41,533 nucleotides of DNA, taken from assembly GCA_000998045.1 (NCBI GenBank), contig LCCS01000013.1, forward strand, positions 1 through 41,533, written 5' to 3'. Below, piece after piece: positions 31,320-39,657 of this stretch. The notes below the pieces were generated by a model, which worked only from the letters and a program-made list of their open reading frames with translations, made no database searches and was not told where the DNA came from. This DNA comes from Parcubacteria group bacterium GW2011_GWD2_42_14 (GTDB lineage: Bacteria; Patescibacteriota; Minisyncoccia; Phycocordibacterales; UBA12088). The position numbers and the translations under genes are program-made. The stretch's first letter is position 1. Each line of letters begins with the position of its first letter.

Positions 31320-32201
31320 ATGGCTATCCCTGGCACACAAGAGTTGAATACAGATGGACAAGTAAATGTTCCTGAGGATGAGAGACTCTTCTGTTTTTGC
31401 ATTGAAGAACTTGCGTCGGAGACTTATTTGAACGATTTTCTGACTGGTTTGAATGATTTCCTACCCTCATATGTTTTTGATAGAAACACTCTTGCTACAC
31501 ATGAAGCAAGAGTGAGAGATGGAACAAGCACAACAACTCCTATTGATAGAGCACGTGAATTTTTACAGCGAACTCAGGCAGGTAGAGCGTTTGACTCAGG
31601 TGAATTAGGTGAATTACTTTTACATCTCTTTGCAAAAGAAGTGCTTGGTGCACACAAGTTGGCCTCAAAAATTCAGTCGAGAGGTGATAATCGGACAACT
31701 ATACCTGGTAGAGATAATGCATATGCATGGATGGATGAAGAAGATAATGTTTACATGTTGGTTGGTGAGGCAAAACTTAAACCAAACTCCAACGATGGTC
31801 TTCGAGAGGCTCAGGGTGATTTAAATCATTTTTGGCAGACTGCTAGAATTGAACATGAAATTAGTTTAGCCTCAACTCATATACGCTCAGAGATGACTGA
31901 AGAGAACCTAGCTATGTATGAAGCTTTCTTTATAGATGATAATGAGGCACACCAGAGATTGCGATATAGAAATATTGTGTTTGTCGGTTACAACCATAAT
32001 TCTCTTCAAAATCTTAGGAATCAAACTATTGACGATGAGGAATTCATCCGCCTAACGAGTGAAGATTTGCAGAGATGTTTAACTAATCAACAAACACTCA
32101 TTAGTGAAAGTCCACATCATGGCATATATTGCTTTCTGCCCTTTGAGTCGGTAGAGGCGGCTCGCACTGCTTTCGCTCAGATAAATGGATTGGTTGTTTA
32201 A
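31320..32201 (+). CDS. hamA: Hachiman defence protein HamA (DUF1837)
   Basis: This 293-residue protein is followed at once by a helicase in the Hachiman arrangement. The core GELGELLLHLFAKEVLGAHK, then RDNAYAWMDEEDNVYMLVGE and AKLKPNS, gives the D...E-x-K pattern of a PD-(D/E)XK-like effector nuclease (Glu and Lys in GEAK). In known Hachiman systems HamA is a DNase held inactive by HamB and released on DNA damage or phage replication. A TTGACA promoter and an inverted repeat precede it. Its stop lies 10 nt before the preferred start of hamB. Confidence 0.85.
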   Translation: MAIPGTQELNTDGQVNVPEDERLFCFCIEELASETYLNDFLTGLNDFLPSYVFDRNTLATHEARVRDGTSTTTPIDRAREFLQRTQAGRAFDSGELGELLLHLFAKEVLGAHKLASKIQSRGDNRTTIPGRDNAYAWMDEEDNVYMLVGEAKLKPNSNDGLREAQGDLNHFWQTARIEHEISLASTHIRSEMTEENLAMYEAFFIDDNEAHQRLRYRNIVFVGYNHNSLQNLRNQTIDDEEFIRLTSEDLQRCLTNQQTLISESPHHGIYCFLPFESVEAARTAFAQINGLVV

Positions 32202-32211
32202 ACTATATTTT

Positions 32212-34884
32212 ATGCCTCCTCTTAACTCAATTACACAATTGTCCAGTCAAATCCTAGAAAGTGAAGCTTTTATAAATAGATTTCTACAACTTCAAACTTA
32301 TGCTGGACAAAGCAGATTATCTTTCGACATTACTGACCTATCTGATGCGGTAGTAAGTAAGTTGCTATTTCAAGGTTCGGTCTTGGCAATGAGTGATGAT
32401 GTTCCGCATAAAAAAGTATCACAGAAAATCAATGCACTTTTGTTCGAGACAAAGGCAGATCAACCTTTAGTTAATCTTTCCATTCAAATTTTATCTTCAC
32501 GTCTTGGTAACTATCCTGTAATCAGTGAGGACTCTGAAGTATTTGGTGAGCAGAATATTGTTCGCAAACTAAATGACGGTGCTGATGTGATTGAAGTGCT
32601 CGATCCAGAAATTCTAGGCAGTTTAAGTTTTGAAGAAGAGCAGGCTCGTCTGCTAATTAATAACCAAGTTTTTCACTTTAATCTTTATCAAAAAGAAATA
32701 CTTGATGAGCTGGCGGATAAGGCACTGGTCAGCTTTTCTGCTCCAACTTCGTTTGGTAAATCATTTATTGTTAGACATCACCTAGCACGAGAATATGCAG
32801 AGGGTCGCACAAGTAAGGTTCTGATAATTGTGCCAACCAAGTCTTTGATTGACGATTTTCATGAGAGTGTGTCAAGCCTTAAAAGGCGACTCGGACTAGA
32901 TTTCTCTATTTACACCCACGCACGTTCAGTTGAAGAGGTTCCAGAGAGAAGTGTGTTTATTTTGACGCAAGAAAGATTATCGTTCCTGATTGAAAAAAAT
33001 CCAGATTTTGTTAGGACATTTCAAATTGTTTATTGTGACGAGGCCCAGTACATTTCAAGAGGATATAGGGGGTTTGTGTTGAGAAGTGTGTTACGTAGAG
33101 TTATTGATTTGTGCGGTATATTAGGTGTTAATGGAAACACACAATATATCTTTAGTTCTCCTTTGATAAAAAATCCAGAATACTACAAAGAAAGATTTTT
33201 TCCTGAGTTAACAGAAGATCATTTTTTTCACAAAGAGGTCCTCTATTCGCCAGTGGAGAAAAATATTCATTTCGTTACAAAGGGGAGTGTTGATTTTTCT
33301 TATTCTCTACTTAATGACTCTTCAAATCAAGAAGGATTTGCTGAAAAAATTCAAGAGTTGGGAAACAGGACTTTCCCACAGCAGCTTAGAGGTAATAATA
33401 ATTCGGTTGAGAAAGAAATTGAAAGAAACATTCACGTTGTACTGAATTCTAATCTAGGTTCGGGGACAATCCTCTATACTACTAGCCCGTTAAAAACGCA
33501 TGAGTATGCACATAAACTTGCCGAAATATTACCAGAAAAAAATATTCTCAATCAGAGAGAGATTTTAGATATCACACAATATATTAGAGATCATTATGAT
33601 GAGAGTTTTGGTTTGATTGATCTTATTAGACGTGGGATAGGTCTCCACTACGGTCGCATGCCAATTGGTTTGCGGCGAGCAATGGTGCGTCTCTTTGAAA
33701 ATAGAACAATTGATTATCTTGTTTGTACCTCAACCCTTCTTGAAGGAGTAAATTTGCCTGCAAAGAATATTTTTCTATTCTCAAATAAGCATAACGGAAA
33801 TACTAAGCACACTGCTTTGTCATTTTGGAATCTTGTTGGTAGAGCAGGTAGAATTACATTTGGTCTTTCTGGAAATATATTTTGTGTAACACAAAGAATG
33901 GAAGAGTTTAGAGAATTGTTCGAGAAACAGGACTCAGAGATAGTTGATCCAGAAACAGAAGTTTCAGACAATCAGACCAGAAGAAATTATGTATTGTCTT
34001 CGTTTTTGGACCAAGAGAAAAGATTTGATTATTTACGTTCAAGAAGCAGAAGTGACATTGAGTATTTAATTTACGAACTACTAACTGTCAACAATATTGA
34101 AGAAATAGTTAACAGATTTAAGTTGCCAGAAGAAGAGAGAGTGTCTCTTATGCAGTCAATTCAAATAGAAAAAGACTCCCTTCAACTTCCTGTTAATGTG
34201 TTAAGGAAAAATCCAGGTATTGATCCTCGGCTACAGGATTCACTACTAACTTTATTGGAAGGGCTTACACAATTACAACTTCGTACACTGTGCGAAATAG
34301 CAGCGAATCCTTTAGCTGTTAATAAACTTAGTCTTAAGCACATTCTTGAAAAAACTGGAGAAACATTACAATGGCCACAAAACGGTCAATTTGATGAGGT
34401 TGATACGACCGCTGGAAGAATTTCCCAATGGCTTCACGAACTATCTATTGCTCAATTCATTCAGCAGGCATTGAGACACCATCAAGATGCAACCCCAATT
34501 GAACGAGTTGAAAAGGCATTAAGAGTTGTTGATAGGCTCGATAAAGATCTTTCTTATAACGCTCCGAAATATATCAAATGTTTTTATGATTTAGTTTTAT
34601 ATGATGCTCAACGGAGAGGGATGCAGGATTTGGATACCTATGAAGAGCGCATCGAGTCATTTTTATTTTCAATTGAGTCTGGCGTCTCTTCTTTTATTGG
34701 TCGTTTTTTATTTGAAAGAGGTGTTTCAAGGCCAATCGCTATTAAAACAAACTTTCTGGTAGAAGAGTTGGCAGGTGGACCTGTTAATCTCACATTCTTC
34801 GAGAGAGAAGACGTAGTTAGAGCGTTAAGTGAAGGTTTGTCGCGCATTGCTTTTGATGAGTTGATGGAACATTTAAATGCCTAG
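32212..34884 (+). CDS. hamB: Hachiman helicase HamB
   Basis: This 890-residue superfamily 2 helicase has the Q-like FHFNLYQKEILDEL, motif I SFSAPTSFGKSFIVR, Ia LIIVPTKSLI, motif II VYCDEAQYISRGYRG, and C-terminal helicase motifs VCTSTLLEGVNLPAKNIFLF and FWNLVGRAGRITFG (motifs V and VI). In Hachiman, HamB scans DNA and controls the HamA nuclease. The start at 32212 (MPPLNS) was chosen because it lies just after the hamA stop; an in-frame ATG at 32185 overlapping hamA by 17 nt is possible. Base composition is AT-rich like its neighbours. Confidence 0.88.
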   Translation: MPPLNSITQLSSQILESEAFINRFLQLQTYAGQSRLSFDITDLSDAVVSKLLFQGSVLAMSDDVPHKKVSQKINALLFETKADQPLVNLSIQILSSRLGNYPVISEDSEVFGEQNIVRKLNDGADVIEVLDPEILGSLSFEEEQARLLINNQVFHFNLYQKEILDELADKALVSFSAPTSFGKSFIVRHHLAREYAEGRTSKVLIIVPTKSLIDDFHESVSSLKRRLGLDFSIYTHARSVEEVPERSVFILTQERLSFLIEKNPDFVRTFQIVYCDEAQYISRGYRGFVLRSVLRRVIDLCGILGVNGNTQYIFSSPLIKNPEYYKERFFPELTEDHFFHKEVLYSPVEKNIHFVTKGSVDFSYSLLNDSSNQEGFAEKIQELGNRTFPQQLRGNNNSVEKEIERNIHVVLNSNLGSGTILYTTSPLKTHEYAHKLAEILPEKNILNQREILDITQYIRDHYDESFGLIDLIRRGIGLHYGRMPIGLRRAMVRLFENRTIDYLVCTSTLLEGVNLPAKNIFLFSNKHNGNTKHTALSFWNLVGRAGRITFGLSGNIFCVTQRMEEFRELFEKQDSEIVDPETEVSDNQTRRNYVLSSFLDQEKRFDYLRSRSRSDIEYLIYELLTVNNIEEIVNRFKLPEEERVSLMQSIQIEKDSLQLPVNVLRKNPGIDPRLQDSLLTLLEGLTQLQLRTLCEIAANPLAVNKLSLKHILEKTGETLQWPQNGQFDEVDTTAGRISQWLHELSIAQFIQQALRHHQDATPIERVEKALRVVDRLDKDLSYNAPKYIKCFYDLVLYDAQRRGMQDLDTYEERIESFLFSIESGVSSFIGRFLFERGVSRPIAIKTNFLVEELAGGPVNLTFFEREDVVRALSEGLSRIAFDELMEHLNA

Positions 34885-35023
34885 TGAGTGTCGCTTTTGT
34901 CGCATTTTGACCCATTCCGAGGAGCGTCAGGAGCTGAATCAAATTGATAATGAAAAAGCCTTATGGTGCTTGATGGATGAATTTCCGAATCCGATGAGGT
35001 CAGCGCTGAACATGAATAAGTAA
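34877..35023 (+). CDS. small CxxC protein overlapping hamB
   Basis: This 48-residue frame begins MPSECRFCRILTHSEERQEL and overlaps the hamB stop by 8 nt. The CRFCRI start resembles the N-terminal CxFC of HIT-family proteins, but no HIT motif follows, so it may be a truncated remnant or a small zinc-binding protein. No Shine-Dalgarno site is evident; translation could be coupled to hamB. Confidence 0.4.
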   Translation: MPSECRFCRILTHSEERQELNQIDNEKALWCLMDEFPNPMRSALNMNK

Positions 35024-35132
35024 ACTCACATAGGTTAGTGTGCGGGTGAAAAATTTAAGTCCAGTAGATAGGTTTGGAATCCCATACGGGCTAAGTTTAC
35101 TTAATTTCTAATCACGATTTACTTTGATCACT

Positions 35133-35330
35133 ATGGACTTTGAAGAATTTCTAAAAAAACTTGGGGATGATTTCAATCCAGAACGCGCGTATAAAATATA
35201 TTCGCAGGCGCAAATTAGCATCCTTCAAGAGCTTCTTGTTGCTCAATCAAATGGTTCTGTGACTAGAGAGATGATAAATAATATAGAGCAAAAAGTTCTG
35301 GAGAAGGTTGCAACACAAGCTAAAAAATAG
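35133..35330 (+). CDS. small helical protein of unknown function
   Basis: This 65-residue protein (MDFEEFLKKLGDDFNPERAY...) is predicted helical, with no cysteines or catalytic motif. The upstream in-frame TTG at 35124 is a weaker start. It ends 2 nt before the membrane protein at 35333, so the two are probably one operon. Confidence 0.5.
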   Translation: MDFEEFLKKLGDDFNPERAYKIYSQAQISILQELLVAQSNGSVTREMINNIEQKVLEKVATQAKK

Positions 35331-35332
35331 CT

Positions 35333-35920
35333 ATGGCAATAGACGAAAATAAAATTATTCAGGAAATTGAACGACTGGAAGTAAGGTCTGAGAGAGATTA
35401 CGATTTCTTTTTGAGAGAATATCAACAAAGGAAGAAGCAACAGAAATTAATCTTTGCTACCGCGAGTTTGCTCGTTTACATGATTTTTATACTTATTTTC
35501 TTTGTTTCTTTTAGAAGCAATCCATCGTTTCTTTTTTGGCCATTTAAGATAAATACCCCTTCGTCTGATATTTCTATATTAGAGCGCCAAGTTGACTTAC
35601 TCTCAAAGAAAGTTGATGAGCTTAATAATTCAACTACCACCCCAGTAAGAGGTGAGACCACGCAAAACCTCTCAATTCGTTTAAATACACTCGAAGAAAC
35701 AATTTCGCTTAATCCAGACAAGGCGCTTACGGCTGTACTCTTGCGCGAAAAACAGAAAAATCTCGAAGAAAATTTTAATAACTTAAGAGACGCTCAGTCA
35801 CGATTGGATTCCAAGGTTGACAATTTTGTCATAACTGTATTGATTGCTCCTGTTGTCGCAGCTTTACTTGGTCTATTAATCTGGTTTCTCCAGAGTCGAT
35901 TCTGGAAGAAAAAAGACTAG
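35333..35920 (+). CDS. two-helix membrane protein with coiled coil
   Basis: The 195 residues comprise a charged N-terminus (residues 1-37), helix LIFATASLLVYMIFILIFFV, and a central heptad-rich segment (ISILERQVDLLSKKVDELNN and LREKQKNLEENFNNLRDAQS). A second helix FVITVLIAPVVAALLGLLIW lies near the C-terminus, followed by a basic tail. The layout resembles membrane effectors or phage lysis/sensor proteins, but no family is recognised. It sits in the defence island after the small helical protein. Confidence 0.6.
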   Translation: MAIDENKIIQEIERLEVRSERDYDFFLREYQQRKKQQKLIFATASLLVYMIFILIFFVSFRSNPSFLFWPFKINTPSSDISILERQVDLLSKKVDELNNSTTTPVRGETTQNLSIRLNTLEETISLNPDKALTAVLLREKQKNLEENFNNLRDAQSRLDSKVDNFVITVLIAPVVAALLGLLIWFLQSRFWKKKD

Positions 35921-36084
35921 TGTGAGACAGGTTGAGTTAGGCTTAAAAAAATTGCTAACAGCTTGATGGTAATAAATTGTACCCGTTCTTTATGGTCTAT
36001 TAGTCAGTCAAGCATGAAAAAAGTTATTGAATTTGTGACACTTCTTCCTTCGTTTTTTTTATAAAATATTATATAGTTATCATA

Positions 36085-36585
36085 ATGAGTAATAAACTTG
36101 AAGCGAATTTAAACAAAAATGAATTTCATTACCATTCTTCAGGGGGAAGTGTTTGGGATTACCTATCGAGGTTGCTTCCTAAAAAGAAAGTATCCTTGAC
36201 GAAGGAATCAATAAGAATCTTGTTTATTGATGATAATAAATTTCCGATTATTGAAAATTTAAAAAATGCTGGATACATTGTTGATTGGATTAAGGATATT
36301 AAAAGCGTTGAAGACTCGAAGGTAATTGATGCGCATGTTCTATTTATTGATTACAAAGGTGTCGGAAAAAATTTGTCTCAGAATAAAGAAGGTATTGGTG
36401 TCTGTAAAAAATTAAAAGACACGTACAAAGAATCTAAATATATCGTCTTATGTACAGGTGAGAGCATTCCTAATGAACTGCTAAAGGAAATTAAGTCTGT
36501 ATCTGATGAAATAATAACAAAATCTTTGGAAACAACTGATTTTATAAATATAATTGATACAGCAAAAAATAAAATCGTGCTATGA
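36085..36585 (+). CDS. receiver-like protein of an island two-component pair
   Basis: This 166-residue protein has an N-terminal tail (about 40 residues). A receiver-like fold follows: SIRILFIDDNKFPIIENLKN (acidic pair), AHVLFIDYKGVGKN with a candidate phosphoacceptor Asp, YIVLCTGESIP (Thr position) and a C-terminal helix with IITKSLE (Lys). It overlaps the histidine-kinase-like gene by 4 nt (ATGA). No DNA-binding domain is present. It is AT-rich and unlike the receivers at 5457 and 5851. Confidence 0.7.
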   Translation: MSNKLEANLNKNEFHYHSSGGSVWDYLSRLLPKKKVSLTKESIRILFIDDNKFPIIENLKNAGYIVDWIKDIKSVEDSKVIDAHVLFIDYKGVGKNLSQNKEGIGVCKKLKDTYKESKYIVLCTGESIPNELLKEIKSVSDEIITKSLETTDFINIIDTAKNKIVL

Positions 36586-37553
36586 AATATGAAGTAAGAA
36601 AGAGTAACGATGAGCTCATATTTTCTTCCTCTTCCATGTCTATAAGGAGAGATTACTCCCGTAATTTTCAGCACGAAGGAGTAGAATACCTAATTTATCT
36701 TGAAGTAGAAAATAATGATGAAAAAAAAGCTGTAGCAGTAAGAAAAAGATTTTTTGATATTCTAGAGAATGTATCAAAAAACTTTATAAATGAACAACGA
36801 AACAGATTCAATAAGTATAATCATATAATACAAACTATTTCCACCCAAATTTTGCAAAAAATGGATGGTTTTTGGGAAAATAAAAAATGGCATAGTTCTG
36901 TTTATTCTGAAGCATTAAAAAATATTGAAAATATTTCTTCTTATAAAAAAAACGAAACTAATAAACTGATTCATTATTTTAATAAGATGTCGCTTGATTT
37001 AAAAAGCCACATAGAAGGTTGGGATATAATTTATATTAAAGATAACTATGTTCCCAAATATGAAGAGGTTTCTTTAAGAAAGGCAATATTAAATCAGTAC
37101 TCTTCTTTTGCTGAAGATTTTAATGAGTTAGGAATCCAAATTAGATTTTCAGAGTATTTTTCTGAAGATTATACAGTTGATTTGGATAAAAAATTATTTA
37201 GTTTAATTATGTATAATTTTTTTTCTAATATTTTGAAATACGCTAAGCCAGGAGAAGAAGTTAGGTTTAATTATCTAGATGAAGAAAAAAAATTAGATAT
37301 TTCAATGTATTCGATAAAGATTGAGAGGTGCGAGATCAAAAAACTTTTTGATGATGGAGAAAGGGGTAAAAATGCAAATAAGGCTTCAAGTAGCGGTAGT
37401 GGCTTTGGTTTGTATGTAATTAAAAAAGCATTAAGACTAATGGAGATGCCAAATATGTATATTGATCCTCAAAATTCAAAAAGCAAACCTTTGGATAGTA
37501 TCCCATATTATGAAAATCATTTTAAGTTTGAATTAAAACCAGAAACTAATTGA
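36582..37553 (+). CDS. soluble histidine-kinase-like protein
   Basis: This 323-residue protein has no transmembrane helix. A central helical region contains NKYNHIIQTISTQILQKMDG, which may be the DHp H-box. The C-terminal HATPase domain has the N-box LIMYNFFSNILKYAKPGEEV with the Asn, and the G-box ASSSGSGFGLYVIKKALRLM with the glycines. It should bind ATP and act with the receiver encoded just upstream. The first 80 residues are a possible sensor domain. Because both lack membrane and DNA-binding parts, an intracellular stress or phage sensor is one possibility (inference). Confidence 0.75.
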   Translation: MKYEVRKSNDELIFSSSSMSIRRDYSRNFQHEGVEYLIYLEVENNDEKKAVAVRKRFFDILENVSKNFINEQRNRFNKYNHIIQTISTQILQKMDGFWENKKWHSSVYSEALKNIENISSYKKNETNKLIHYFNKMSLDLKSHIEGWDIIYIKDNYVPKYEEVSLRKAILNQYSSFAEDFNELGIQIRFSEYFSEDYTVDLDKKLFSLIMYNFFSNILKYAKPGEEVRFNYLDEEKKLDISMYSIKIERCEIKKLFDDGERGKNANKASSSGSGFGLYVIKKALRLMEMPNMYIDPQNSKSKPLDSIPYYENHFKFELKPETN

Positions 37554-37710
37554 TGTATAAACCTCTTTGATGCGGAGAGTTTATAATAATTTATGTTATT
37601 GGGGATAAGAACAATTTAATGTGCACACTTCATGGTAATTGACCGAGTTCGACTGCGCTGTTCAACACTTAGTCAGAACGTTGAAGTCTTTTACTATATA
37701 CTATTAAGTA

Positions 37711-38280
37711 ATGATTGAAGCTTCTTTTCACCCAAAAGTTCACAGTAAAAACAAACACGTAGTACTTAAATTATGTATCGGACTTGTATTCATTGGCGTA
37801 GTATTTTTATACCTCGTATACCTCACGTTTCCTCGATTTTCTCTTATTCATCCCACAAACTTGGTTGATTCAAGTAATCCGTTAGTTGATAGTAGGTTTA
37901 CAATACGTAGCGACGCCTTTGTGCTTCTTGATAAACCTGTGGTTGATTTATGTTACATCAACTTTAAAGCAGGTGGGTTAACTATACAGAATACTAAATT
38001 AGACTTATCAGTTGGTGATATTTTCCCAACATTTCCGATACACAACGCTAGTGTTTCATTTGGTATTGATTCGCCGGACTTTACAACTGATTACACTAGT
38101 AACCCAATCGAAGAATTCTATTTTGGAGTTGGAATACGTTATCGTTACTTCACACTACATTTCGATGACAGAGAGTGTTATAAAATTCGCAGATTGAATA
38201 AACAAACTATGATGTGGAATCCTGTTCCTTGTGAGGACTTTGATTTAGCAAAGTGTGGAACTGGTGAATTTTATAATTAA
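37711..38280 (+). CDS. single-pass membrane protein, unknown
   Basis: The 189 residues comprise a basic N-terminus, one helix (LKLCIGLVFIGVVFLYLVYL, residues 24-43), then an exported or surface domain of about 145 residues with four cysteines (LCYINF, ECYKIRR, VPCEDF, KCGTG) that could form disulfides. I do not recognise the family. No clear ribosome site is seen. Confidence 0.55.
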   Translation: MIEASFHPKVHSKNKHVVLKLCIGLVFIGVVFLYLVYLTFPRFSLIHPTNLVDSSNPLVDSRFTIRSDAFVLLDKPVVDLCYINFKAGGLTIQNTKLDLSVGDIFPTFPIHNASVSFGIDSPDFTTDYTSNPIEEFYFGVGIRYRYFTLHFDDRECYKIRRLNKQTMMWNPVPCEDFDLAKCGTGEFYN

Positions 38281-38362
38281 GTACTATCAAGAGATAGTGG
38301 TTGAACATAAATTCTAGTATTCAAGTGATAATTTTTTACAAAATGCTTTTGCTAAATTCTGA

Positions 38363-38368
38363 TATACT
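38363..38368 (+). promoter_or_regulatory. -10 box next to the start codon of the HExxH gene
   Basis: TATACT ends 6 nt before the ATG at 38375; no Shine-Dalgarno site, so a leaderless mRNA is likely. Confidence 0.5.
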
Positions 38369-38374
38369 TTTCAA

Positions 38375-39235
38375 ATGAATGAAAAAATTCAAGTGCCTCA
38401 AGCAGAAAAAATAGTTGGTGATGTGGATGATTTTGATCCTTACGCTTATGATAGTGAAAAGTGTTTTGGTGAATTCATAACTGACCCTACGGAGATTCTA
38501 AAAAAACTTTTTCATGAAAATTCTACCCTTTTCATCGAACCCTTTGAAATAGAAAAAACAGAACGAGATTTTGAAATTATAAATCTCGTAACAGATTCGA
38601 TTAAAACATATACGAAGCACTACGGAAGAAATAACTTCATTGAACTAACCTCTGATCATATTCATTATTTTGAAGAAAATGGGGTTAAAGAAATGACGAA
38701 TGATTTTTTTGAAAATGGTATGTCTGATAATAAAGGCGGTCAACTTATTGTTGACCGTGGAGAGGATCTTGAAACAGCAATATTAACGTTCCATGAACTC
38801 TGGCACATACTTGCGTCGTACACAGCTCTTCAAGTTACAACTGAGGGGGAAATAGAAATATACCGATCTGGTTTTTCTGTTGTAAAAAGAGACGGTAGTA
38901 AAGCATTTTTTAATACTGTAGATGAAGCATTAACGGGGTATGCAACAAAAAAATTTTTCACGGAAATACTGCGATCGAGATCTGATTTCCAAGATTCAAT
39001 AGCACAACGCGAGGTTGATGGGAAAGAGGTGGATACGAGCCGAAAGGATGAACTTGCAACACTGCTTAAATACATTGATTCAGTGTATGAAAAAAACAAA
39101 GACAACTTTAAAAATAGAGACGAAATTATTGACATGTTCATGAGGGCGCAAGTGACGGGAAACATTTTACCTGTCGGTAGGTTAATTGAAAACACCTTTG
39201 GAAGGGGTGCCTTCAGGAAATTGGATGAGCTTTAA
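38375..39235 (+). CDS. HExxH protein, putative metallopeptidase
   Basis: This 286-residue protein has no signal peptide or membrane helix. TFHELWHILASYTALQ near residue 138 contains HExxH, the zinc-binding pair plus general-base Glu of gluzincin/metzincin peptidases. A third ligand may be Glu in DEALTGYATKKFFTEI near 190, which follows the usual distance for gluzincins. Many acidic residues surround it. Function in the island is unknown; a protease effector is possible. Confidence 0.6.
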   Translation: MNEKIQVPQAEKIVGDVDDFDPYAYDSEKCFGEFITDPTEILKKLFHENSTLFIEPFEIEKTERDFEIINLVTDSIKTYTKHYGRNNFIELTSDHIHYFEENGVKEMTNDFFENGMSDNKGGQLIVDRGEDLETAILTFHELWHILASYTALQVTTEGEIEIYRSGFSVVKRDGSKAFFNTVDEALTGYATKKFFTEILRSRSDFQDSIAQREVDGKEVDTSRKDELATLLKYIDSVYEKNKDNFKNRDEIIDMFMRAQVTGNILPVGRLIENTFGRGAFRKLDEL

Positions 39236-39260
39236 ATTGCCTATATACAAAATACAAAGT

Positions 39261-39422
39261 ATGAACACTATCAACAAAGAATGGCATGTAAAAAATAAAA
39301 TGCCAAAAAATCCAACCATCAAAGAGAGGATACTGTGGCACACAGGGCATGCCAAACATTGTAGCTGTCGTGATTCTAAATCTCATCTATTGAAACTAAA
39401 AAAGTTGCTCGACAAAGAATAA
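39261..39422 (+). CDS. small conserved-looking protein with WHxxHAKxCSC motif
   Basis: This 53-residue protein (MNTINKEWHVKNKMPKNPTI...) has WHTGHAKHCSCRDSKSHLLK; the His and Cys residues could bind a metal. I recall similar short proteins in CPR genomes but the family has no known function. The frame is open further upstream to 39186, but the ATG at 39261 matches the usual EWHxxNKMPKNPT start. Confidence 0.6.
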   Translation: MNTINKEWHVKNKMPKNPTIKERILWHTGHAKHCSCRDSKSHLLKLKKLLDKE

Positions 39423-39657
39423 AATTCTTGCTTAAAAAATCTACAAAAAAGTTGTACTTATCCTCTTAGAACTACTCGTCCCCAATAACTCAAAACCCTA
39501 AGCGGGTATTGTGTCTTGCGTACTTTGTTATAAGTGATACTATTGCCCACAAAATTACAGTACTTTTTATGTAATTATACGTAGAAACAGGACAGTAGAC
39601 GTTTTGTATGTTGCGCAGTGTAGCAACATGAGATGAGCGAAACAATGGAGGTTACTG
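39423..39657. other. intergenic region before the carboxypeptidase
   Basis: No gene is seen. TGTTGC-GCAGTGTA-GCAACA (39608-39627) is a small hairpin 30 nt before the carboxypeptidase start. GGAGG at 39645-39649 is the ribosome-binding site. Confidence 0.5.
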
